Assembly: GCA_046546095.1 (NCBI GenBank)
Contig: JBKGYK010000039.1
Location: 1-29,419 of the forward strand
Source: JAQIBY01 sp046546095
GTDB taxonomy: Bacteria > Bacteroidota > Bacteroidia > Bacteroidales > ML635J-15
Reading direction: 5' to 3'
DNA length: 29,419 bases
Position 1 is the first letter of the stretch, and the number at the start of each line of letters is the position of its first letter. Under the pieces are notes generated by a model. The model saw only the letters and a program-made list of their open reading frames with translations, searched no databases and was not told the DNA's origin. Below are positions 24,221 to 29,419 of this stretch, one piece after another. A program made the position numbers and the translations under genes.

Positions 24221-25333
24221 ATGCTGAGATACAGGCTTATATTGATTTTGGTGGTTTGTTTTGCTTTGCAAAGCGATCTGCTGGGCCAGTGGGATGAAGA
24301 CATTTTTCGTCCCGGGGAGGAAGAGTACGACACAGGAGCAGTAATTTTTGGAATTGATAATTTCAATCATTTTGCCAATCTTGAATATTACAATCCAATG
24401 GCGAATTCCTATACACTGGCAGGTTATCATATTGAACCCGAAATTACTTACCAGGTGTCAGGAAAGATAAGTATTTCTGGCGGAATGTATCTGATGAACC
24501 TGCTGGGACGTGAAAAGCCCTGGATGTTGCGACCTGTATACACTTTACAATATATGCCGCTTGATAATCTGAGGCTGCGTTTTGGAAATCTGAAATCCGG
24601 ACTTGAACACCGGCTTGTTGAACAGGTTTATTCATACAGGCAGGCATATGAGCAATTCAATGAAGAAGGCATTCAGGCTACCTACCGGGATGAAAATTTG
24701 TTTTTCGATGTCTGGCTTGACTGGCGTTACCTGAGTTTGCCAAATGATAATCAGCCTGAACGTATTTTTGGTGGATACAGCATTGATTATTCTCAAAATA
24801 TTGATCAGATTTCTGAAGTAAGCTTGTTCACCCAGATGTCAGCATGGCACAATGGCGGACAGAATCTTAATGTAGAACGTAAGTTGCAGACATTACTGAA
24901 TTTTGTTGGCGGTGCAAGTTATACTGCCCGTTTGTCCGATACCAAGAGCCTGGGAGGCAAAGCTTATTTTATTCATTATGAAAATGTTGTGTCACAGGAT
25001 ATCCTGCCTTTCAACCGGGGTTACGGTGCAGCCACAGAAATGCAGGCTGCATGGCGTTTTGTGCAGGTGAAAGCAGCTTATTGGTATGCCGACAGATTTT
25101 ATGCACCCTTAGGTAATCCGCTTTATTCGGGTGTATCTGAAAAATATGCTAATTATTTTCAGAAATACAGACATGTTTTGTCAGCCCATGCAAAAATTGA
25201 AAATAGCTATGACAACGGAATATCGCTTGGTTTTCGGACAGGAATATACCAGGGGCTTGATTTGAATCGTTCTGATTTTTATATTACGCTGTTAATGCGT
25301 TTTAATCGTGATTTTTTTATAAAAGGAGAATAA
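24221..25333 (+). CDS. Predicted outer-membrane beta-barrel (porin-like) protein
   Basis: A 370-residue protein counted from the ATG at 24221, where a signal peptide begins (MLRYRLILILVVCFALQSDL, cleavage near LLGQ). Longer in-frame starts run back into the divergent phosphatase gene and place residues before the signal, so they are rejected. The mature part has alternating, Gly- and Tyr/Phe-rich strands with short turns, e.g. NLRLRFGNLKSGL, DVWLDWRYLSL and FRTGIYQGL, ending in the Phe-rich LLMRFNRDFFIKGE. It looks like a 14-18-strand outer-membrane barrel; the family was not recognised. Its stop is directly followed by a YwqK-like lipoprotein gene, paralleling the repeat-protein/barrel pair at 2556-4776. 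Confidence 0.75.
   Translation: MLRYRLILILVVCFALQSDLLGQWDEDIFRPGEEEYDTGAVIFGIDNFNHFANLEYYNPMANSYTLAGYHIEPEITYQVSGKISISGGMYLMNLLGREKPWMLRPVYTLQYMPLDNLRLRFGNLKSGLEHRLVEQVYSYRQAYEQFNEEGIQATYRDENLFFDVWLDWRYLSLPNDNQPERIFGGYSIDYSQNIDQISEVSLFTQMSAWHNGGQNLNVERKLQTLLNFVGGASYTARLSDTKSLGGKAYFIHYENVVSQDILPFNRGYGAATEMQAAWRFVQVKAAYWYADRFYAPLGNPLYSGVSEKYANYFQKYRHVLSAHAKIENSYDNGISLGFRTGIYQGLDLNRSDFYITLLMRFNRDFFIKGE
25322..25328 (+). promoter_or_regulatory. Shine-Dalgarno-like AAAGGAG
   Basis: AAAGGAG ends 6 bases before the ATG at 25335, within the last codons of the barrel gene. Bacteroidota mRNAs usually lack such sites, so this one is notable and supports the ATG at 25335. Confidence 0.5.
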
Positions 25334-25334
25334 G

Positions 25335-25775
25335 ATGATGAAACAAAGTGTTTTACTGATAATCTTTGCAGTACTTGCAATGTCCTGTAATCAGGAACAA
25401 AAAGAAGCTACAATACTGTATCCCAACGGCAATCCTCAGAAAGTGGAGTATTATCATTATGAGGGAGATACAAAAAAAGTAGATAAAGTCGTATACTATT
25501 ATCTGAATGGAAATAAGGAAAGTGAGATAGAATATAAAGATGGAATAAAGCACGGAGAGGCTGTCTATTATTATAATAATGAACAAAAGAAACTCGTTGA
25601 AAACTATGAAAACGGTAAACTTAATGGCAGAAGTGTGAAGTATTACAGAGATGGGAAATACAGTTACGAGGCATCTTTTAAAAATGATATCCCTCATGGA
25701 ACCTGGGTTTATTACAATGAGGAAGGAGTAAAAACATCTGAACAGCATTTTGAAAATGGAAAACTTATTGAATAA
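25335..25775 (+). CDS. YwqK/MORN-like repeat lipoprotein
   Basis: A 146-residue protein with a lipoprotein signal (LAMSC, lipid Cys18) followed by about five repeats of ~22 residues with the YxNGxxxxxxxYxxGxxxGxxxYY pattern, for example YYLNGNKESEIEYKDGIKHG and FKNDIPHGTWVYYNEEG. Same family as the long protein at 2556. It should sit lipid-anchored on the inner face of the outer membrane or on the surface. It is one base after the barrel gene and its last 20 bases overlap the next lipoprotein gene, so the three are likely one transcription unit. Function unknown; the 'antitoxin' name given to such proteins in databases is not supported here. Confidence 0.82.
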   Translation: MMKQSVLLIIFAVLAMSCNQEQKEATILYPNGNPQKVEYYHYEGDTKKVDKVVYYYLNGNKESEIEYKDGIKHGEAVYYYNNEQKKLVENYENGKLNGRSVKYYRDGKYSYEASFKNDIPHGTWVYYNEEGVKTSEQHFENGKLIE

Positions 25776-26301
25776 TTTTTGGTGTAAGATTTTAGTATCA
25801 GCTTTGATAATTGCCGGTATGGTTTCATGTGGAAACCGGAATGAAGCTCCGGCCCCTGAAGAAAAGCAGGAAACAGAACAGAAAGAAAAACGTGTACTTG
25901 TTGATACCCTGGGTGAAGACCTGGAACGTATGGTTGAGGAACGTTATAAGGACGGACCGGTCAGGATTTACCACTATTACCAGGATGAAGATAATTACTT
26001 CCGGCTCGAAGTCTGGCGAAGCGGAAGACATCATGTTACCGGATGGGTCAAAGATGGTAAGCGAGAGGGTGACTGGTATTCATGGTACGAAAACGGGAAA
26101 ATGTGGAGCAGTGGCCGATATGAAAATGGTTTGCGACAGGGAAAGTCTAAAGTCTTTTACGATAATGGCAGCGTGCGTATAAAGCAGGAATACTATGAAG
26201 GAAAACCGCACGGTACCTGGGTTTTTTATGATGGAGAAAAAAATAAAGTTCTTGAAGTAGATTACAATAAAGGTGAAAGAATTGATGAACGCCGTTTTTG
26301 A
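25756..26301 (+). CDS. YwqK/MORN-like repeat lipoprotein
   Basis: A 181-residue protein with a lipobox IAGMVSC (Cys25), an acidic linker rich in Glu/Gln/Lys (about 30-46), then four or five repeats such as WVKDGKREGDWYSWYENGK and YENGLRQGKSKVFYDNGS. The ATG at 25756 overlaps the preceding lipoprotein gene by 20 bases in another frame; an in-frame TTG at 25750 is possible but adds only two residues. The two lipoproteins share the repeat type but not close sequence, so they are old paralogues. Linked by overlap to the barrel/lipoprotein unit upstream. Confidence 0.82.
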   Translation: MENLLNNFWCKILVSALIIAGMVSCGNRNEAPAPEEKQETEQKEKRVLVDTLGEDLERMVEERYKDGPVRIYHYYQDEDNYFRLEVWRSGRHHVTGWVKDGKREGDWYSWYENGKMWSSGRYENGLRQGKSKVFYDNGSVRIKQEYYEGKPHGTWVFYDGEKNKVLEVDYNKGERIDERRF

Positions 26302-26322
26302 TTTGGCGTGAATTTTACTAAA

Positions 26323-26403
26323 ATGAAACATACGGTACTCGTTTTATTCTACATTAACTTTGTTTTGAGCCAAAAGTGTTATTTCGCTGGTTCAATCTTT
26401 TAG
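26323..26403 (+). pseudogene. Possible remnant: 26-codon frame with signal-peptide-like N-terminus
   Basis: ATG at 26323 opens MKHTVLVLFYINFVLSQ, which looks like a signal peptide, but a TAG comes 26 codons later. It may be the start of a lost exported protein or chance. The TAG lies in a segment that can fold into two competing hairpins. The rest of 26404-26520 shows nothing recognisable. Confidence 0.3.
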
Positions 26404-26423
26404 GGGAATCCTAAAAAGCCCCT
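26398..26423 (+). other. Two mutually exclusive hairpins
   Basis: TTTTAGG (26398-26404) can pair with CCTAAAA (26410-26416), or AGGGG (26402-26406) can pair with CCCCT (26419-26423); both use 26402-26404. No T-run follows. It lies downstream of the lipoprotein unit and could be its 3' end structure. Confidence 0.35.
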
Positions 26424-26523
26424 CAGTGCCAGATGTAAAGACAGATATATAAAATATTGATACCTGATATAGACAGCTTACATCTATTAACAAAGCATTG
26501 TTTAAATCTATTTGATGTGACTG

Positions 26524-26555
26524 TTGATATACGGGCATAATGATTTGTATCTTTG
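26524..26555 (+). promoter_or_regulatory. Promoter of the 26579 gene (TTG, 21 bases, TATCTTTG)
   Basis: TTG (26524-26526) and the exact -7 box TATCTTTG (26548-26555) are 21 bases apart. The ATG at 26579 follows after 23 bases. The upstream in-frame ATG at 26540 precedes the -7 box and so cannot be the start. Confidence 0.7.
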
Positions 26556-26578
26556 TTATTACAATAAAACAATCACAT

Positions 26579-27424
26579 ATGCCGTCAAGAAAGTTGCCGC
26601 AGAACGATACAATGAGATACAAAGCCATGAAAGTGGCTCTGGAAGTGGCTGATAATCTTCCTGCTGAAGACTGTGCATTTGGCCGTGCAACTTACGATGA
26701 ACTAAAAGCTATGTTCTCCCGGTTTGAGCAAATATACCGGAGCATGGAAAGGCTGAAAAATCATCAGGAATACCTGCCTTTACAGAAAAAAGCCAGGCTC
26801 TATATTACCCACTATCTTCAAGTGATGCTGATGGCCGTAGAACGGGGAGAGTTGCCGGAAAATGCGTCTGAATACTATGGAATCAAACCCGGATCCTGGA
26901 AATTACCAAAATTGCAGTCTGATAAACAGTTGATTGAATTTGGAAAATCCCTGTTTGAAATGGATGCCAAACGCATTTCTGAAGGCGGAAAATACATCAC
27001 CAACCCCGGTATAGCTGTGGTAAAAGTCTGGTTCGAAAAATATCTGGATGCCTGGGAAAATCATCAATTGCAGTTGAAAAAGTACAAAAACAATAAACAT
27101 TTTCTTGAGCAGATGAGACATGATGCCAATGCCTGCATAAAACATGTGTGGGATGAGGTTGAAGCTGCCTATGAGCATTTGCCTGCTGCACTCAAGCGCA
27201 AGGCTGCAGCCAAATATGGCGTAGTGTATGTGGAAAGCTCCAGGGAACGGGCCATCCGCTCTGCACCTGCTACCGGTTCCCTCTTTAACAAACATGATAT
27301 TCCTGAAGAAGAACCGGAATTGAGGACTATTCCTTACAGAAAACCAGCAAAAAGGCAACACATAATAAGCGAAAACGCAGATAATCAGGCGAGCCTGAGT
27401 TTTGTGATGGAAGAACGGAACTGA
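26579..27424 (+). CDS. Conserved hypothetical cytosolic alpha-helical protein
   Basis: A 281-residue protein without signal peptide or membrane segment, rich in charged residues and mostly helical by composition. It starts MPSRKLPQNDTMRYKAMKVA and contains ARLYITHYLQVMLMAVERGE, YYGIKPG and ITNPGIAVVKVWFEKYLDAW, then a basic C-terminal tail. The pattern, with a 'N-xx-RY-AMK' start and a 'TNP-IAVVKV' segment, resembles uncharacterised proteins I associate with other Bacteroidota; this is from memory and unverified. No catalytic motif is visible. The start is fixed by the promoter at 26524-26555. It is a single gene, ending at a CTGATTAT/ATAATCAG inverted repeat (27421-27448). Confidence 0.75.
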   Translation: MPSRKLPQNDTMRYKAMKVALEVADNLPAEDCAFGRATYDELKAMFSRFEQIYRSMERLKNHQEYLPLQKKARLYITHYLQVMLMAVERGELPENASEYYGIKPGSWKLPKLQSDKQLIEFGKSLFEMDAKRISEGGKYITNPGIAVVKVWFEKYLDAWENHQLQLKKYKNNKHFLEQMRHDANACIKHVWDEVEAAYEHLPAALKRKAAAKYGVVYVESSRERAIRSAPATGSLFNKHDIPEEEPELRTIPYRKPAKRQHIISENADNQASLSFVMEERN

Positions 27425-27448
27425 TTATGGCCATTATTCAATAATCAG
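27421..27448. terminator. Inverted repeat between convergent ends
   Basis: CTGATTAT (27421-27428) pairs with ATAATCAG (27441-27448). It spans the stop of the 26579 gene and the stop of the minus-strand T9SS tail remnant. No strong T-run follows, so terminator activity is uncertain. Confidence 0.4.
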
Positions 27449-27742
27449 TTGAGTTTTGCTGGTGTGCTTACTGGTTTTTATTTCTACATAGTAAACACCT
27501 TTTTGAAAACTGCTTAGATTGATTTTTTTTGTGTGCTTTAGGCGGTGTTAGCAATGTAAATAATTGTCCAAGCGAGTTGTATATGCTTAGCTTTTCAATA
27601 GATAGATTGCTTACTATACATACATTGCCTTTTGCAGGATTGGGATAAAAACTTACATGAACAGAGGTTTGGCGGGTATTCATGTCAGTTGTCAAATCCG
27701 GTGTGATTTCCCGGCCAAAACCCATACCAACAAAAAACCGTT
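27434..27742 (-). pseudogene. Frameshifted T9SS type A sorting-domain remnant
   Basis: The minus strand reads, from a stop (TAG) at about 27745, a linker (ITPDLTTDMNTRQTS) and the first half of a T9SS sorting domain: VSFYPNPAKGN, then LSIYNSLGQLFTLL. Near an A8 run (27516-27523 on the plus strand as Ts) the frame is lost. The next frame continues in register with INLSSFQKGVYYVEIKTSK and a final strand ending QLIIE, stop at 27436-27434. One frameshift thus separates two halves of an otherwise good domain, and the protein body that should precede it is missing. A terminator-like hairpin stands at its upstream border. Confidence 0.8.
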
Positions 27743-27762
27743 GCTAGCCGCAGTGGTTTTTT
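27732..27762. terminator. Terminator-like hairpin with A- and T-runs on both sides
   Basis: AAAAAACC (27732-27739) pairs with GGTTTTTT (27755-27762) around 15 bases. The 7-base direct repeat CATACCA flanks it (27723-27729 and 27770-27776). It lies at the upstream border of the T9SS tail remnant, where a gene body would be expected. Confidence 0.55.
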
Positions 27763-27902
27763 AGCTTTTCATACCACATACTACAAGCCTAAACAAACAA
27801 CATGCATGCATATACCACCACGGCATTTTGGGTATTTTATTATGAGCGCTATGTAGGAAGGGGGGGCTTGTCGTATAATTCTCGCAAGATAATAGCAAAT
27901 AA

Positions 27903-27935
27903 TTTGTCCTTGTATGGCAAAATGGCGTATATTTG
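27903..27935 (+). promoter_or_regulatory. Promoter (TTTG, 21 bases, TATATTTG)
   Basis: TTTG (27903-27906) and the exact -7 box TATATTTG (27928-27935) are 21 bases apart, a full consensus promoter. A leader of about 33 bases leads to the ATG at 27976. Upstream, a G7 run (27864 region) and a partial inverted repeat CTTG-CG / CG-CAAG are visible; the role of these is unknown. Confidence 0.7.
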
Positions 27936-27975
27936 AATGGATACGTTTTACAATAATGCCAAAAAACAACCTGTT

Positions 27976-28200
27976 ATGAAAACGCTGATTTTTACATTAA
28001 TTATCGTAGGATTGTTTTCCAGCCTACATGCTCAAAATGATTATTATTATTATAACAATGGTGAACAAATTTTTCTTGAACCATACCACAAGAAAAAGTA
28101 CATTGTTGTTAATAGTACCGTTACAAGTAAAAATGAGTTAATTGATGCTTTAGATGGCTTAAGTCTTACGGCTACTTTTTTTGGCAGATATATGTTTTAA
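27976..28200 (+). CDS. Small exported protein resembling the N-terminal (pro) part of a subtilisin-family precursor
   Basis: A 74-residue protein: signal peptide MKTLIFTLIIVGLFSSLHAQ, then NDYYYYNNGEQIFLEPYHKK and a short beta/alpha segment (KYIVVNSTVTSKNELIDALD). The 'YYYxxGEQIFLxP' start recalls the propeptide beginning of T9SS-exported S8 serine peptidases of Bacteroidota; this is from memory. The protease domain is absent: TAA comes at 28198-28200. The unit has a full promoter and a strong terminator right after the stop, so it may be an intact mini-gene, or a truncated gene whose terminator is fortuitous. The longer frame from 27937 is rejected because its ATG abuts the -7 box and lies before the signal peptide. 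Confidence 0.6.
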   Translation: MKTLIFTLIIVGLFSSLHAQNDYYYYNNGEQIFLEPYHKKKYIVVNSTVTSKNELIDALDGLSLTATFFGRYMF

Positions 28201-28205
28201 AACCT

Positions 28206-28226
28206 CAGTAATGCATTACTGTTTTT
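28206..28226 (+). terminator. Strong intrinsic terminator (16-bp palindrome plus T5)
   Basis: CAGTAATGCATTACTG (28206-28221) is a perfect palindrome followed at once by TTTTT. It starts 5 bases after the stop of the 74-residue exported protein. Confidence 0.8.
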
Positions 28227-28284
28227 CCATGGCAATTTTGACCACTATCCACGAATTTGGTAATTGAATATTAAAAAAGATTCT

Positions 28285-29370
28285 ATGAAGAAAGCAATTT
28301 TTATTTTTATTTTTTTAGTGCTTGCTATTTTAACAATGGCTCAAAAAGAAACCGTGAATCAAGAATTGAGTAATGGTAACTCAAGAGAAGTTCTGCCTGT
28401 TACAATTTTCTATTATATGAATGAATTTGAAGAATCGTACTATTATGATGATTTCCTTGGTTATAATTATGATACAACTGGTATTTTTGAGTTGAACACC
28501 ATGGATTCGGATAGTTTGTGGTGTATTGGTGCTCCTAATAAAGAGAATTGGGATACTACCATCTTAGACGGATTCTCTAGACCAAATGCATTAATAACAG
28601 ACACAATATCAAATTATCCCAATAATAATCATTCTGTCTTTGAATTAAACATCGAAAAGCCAGAGTGGACTTATTATTATAATTATTGTTGGAGTAGGTT
28701 TATCTTTCAAATGAGCTTTATTTGTGATACGGATACTTTAAAAGATGGATTTTTTATTGAAATCTCATTTAATGGAGGGGGGGATTTTGCCAATATTCTA
28801 GATACAACAGCAATTTTAAGTGCAGAAAATTCACCTGATAGAATTGATAATTTAACTTCGTTTAGAAGTAGTTTTGTTATGGATACGATTTTTGGTTTTT
28901 CTGGCAATATCAGAGGAGGCGTTCCTGAAATAACTGAATTAGATTGTTTTTCTTCCATTTTTTGGTGGGATGATGTAAATGGCTTCGATGTAACAAATGC
29001 AAAGATTAGGGTGCATTTTGTTTCGGATAGTATAGATAATCAGCGAAAAGGAGTGCTTATTGATAATTTAACAGTGTCAGTTGAAGAATGGTGTCACTAT
29101 GTGGATATTGACGATTTTGAGAACCCAAAAAATGAAAGTGTATTTGTCTCACCCAATCCCATTAATGAAAATTCGAAAATACTTTTTAACAATACAGAAA
29201 ACAATTTAGCTCAAATCAGAATCTTTTCTAATACAGGTAAACTAATAGAAGTATACTCGACAAAGAAAGATTTCATTGAAATTAGCAAATCTGAATTTAA
29301 TAAAGGTATATACATTTTTCAAATTCAAGTTGGGGATAAATACTATAATGGGAAATTCGTGGTTGTATAG
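28285..29370 (+). CDS. T9SS-exported beta-sandwich protein, unknown function
   Basis: A 361-residue protein from the ATG at 28285 (the in-frame TTG at 28264 is before the signal peptide). Signal peptide MKKAIFIFIFLVLAILTMAQ; then a domain with LWCIGAPNKENWD, SRPNALITDTISNYPNN and DGFFIEISFNGGGDF, the layout of jelly-roll, MAM-like domains that often adorn Bacteroidota exported proteins (recognised by pattern only). The last ~75 residues are a T9SS type A sorting domain: VFVSPNPINENSKILF, SNTGKLIEVY, FNKGIYIFQIQ and a basic-to-hydrophobic end KFVVV. AT content is visibly higher than in the housekeeping part (28681-28740: 17 G or C in 60), which hints at accessory or transferred DNA. Bases 29371-29419 show nothing. 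Confidence 0.85.
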   Translation: MKKAIFIFIFLVLAILTMAQKETVNQELSNGNSREVLPVTIFYYMNEFEESYYYDDFLGYNYDTTGIFELNTMDSDSLWCIGAPNKENWDTTILDGFSRPNALITDTISNYPNNNHSVFELNIEKPEWTYYYNYCWSRFIFQMSFICDTDTLKDGFFIEISFNGGGDFANILDTTAILSAENSPDRIDNLTSFRSSFVMDTIFGFSGNIRGGVPEITELDCFSSIFWWDDVNGFDVTNAKIRVHFVSDSIDNQRKGVLIDNLTVSVEEWCHYVDIDDFENPKNESVFVSPNPINENSKILFNNTENNLAQIRIFSNTGKLIEVYSTKKDFIEISKSEFNKGIYIFQIQVGDKYYNGKFVVV

Positions 29371-29419
29371 CCCTCTAAAAAACGTCACATTTTATTAAAC
29401 CTAATAAACTTAATTACTA

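Noticed and set aside
25353..25748. 131-codon minus-strand hydrophobic frame opposite the YwqK-like lipoprotein
   Set aside because: Its Ile/Phe-rich look is the expected complement of Tyr/Asn/Lys-rich repeats; no independent signals.

Overview
The window looks like chromosomal DNA of a member of the phylum Bacteroidota. The grounds are: exported proteins ending in type IX secretion (T9SS) type A sorting domains; promoters of the TTG / TAnnTTTG (-33/-7) type, several so close to the start codon that the mRNA would be leaderless or nearly so; many signal peptides and lipoboxes; and housekeeping proteins of Bacteroidota flavour. The order or family cannot be fixed from what is visible. I see no tRNA, rRNA, CRISPR array, transposase or phage gene.

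Layout. 1-951: the 5' part of a secreted protein gene (minus strand, running off the edge) preceded by scraps of T9SS tails. 952-2464: a polysaccharide-deacetylase lipoprotein and a convergent peptidase E share one terminator hairpin. 2556-4776: a large YwqK/MORN-like repeat protein overlaps a predicted outer-membrane barrel gene. 4864-9671: ruvB, a T9SS-exported M1 aminopeptidase and tyrS. 9672-10364: a 693-base AT-rich gap without a gene. 10365-13267: nadA, a PagL-like lipid A deacylase homologue and birA, probably one operon. 13391-16259: sufS, sufE, a sufT-like DUF59 gene and dapD, probably one operon with a good promoter. 16371-22126 (minus strand): mnmG, ade, dtd, a small lipoprotein, a MazG-like pyrophosphohydrolase and deoC. 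22291-26301: a TPR/SpoIIE-type phosphatase divergent from a predicted barrel protein followed by two YwqK-like lipoproteins. 26579-27424: a conserved hypothetical cytosolic protein. 27425-29419: accessory DNA with a frameshifted T9SS tail, a 74-residue exported protein resembling only the N-terminal part of a subtilisin-family precursor but with its own promoter and terminator, and an AT-rich T9SS cargo gene.

How the genes work together. The central part is housekeeping: DNA branch migration (RuvB), tRNA charging, proofreading and modification (TyrS, Dtd, MnmG), Fe-S assembly (SufS, SufE, SufT-like), the Fe-S enzyme NadA, biotinylation (BirA), lysine/peptidoglycan precursor synthesis (DapD) and nucleobase/deoxynucleoside salvage (Ade, DeoC, MazG-like). 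The flanks are envelope and secretion genes.

The strongest non-genic signal is a match to all specified positions of the ParB-binding consensus parS (TGTTNCACGTGAAACA) between mnmG and ade at 20223-20238, with two near matches at 18568-18583 and 16944-16959. This suggests a chromosome-segregation centromere and hence possible closeness to the replication origin. The best candidates for undescribed biology are (a) the repeated pairing of YwqK-like exported proteins with predicted barrel proteins, one pair sitting opposite a membrane SpoIIE-type phosphatase, and (b) the stand-alone subtilisin-precursor-like small protein. Both are hypotheses.
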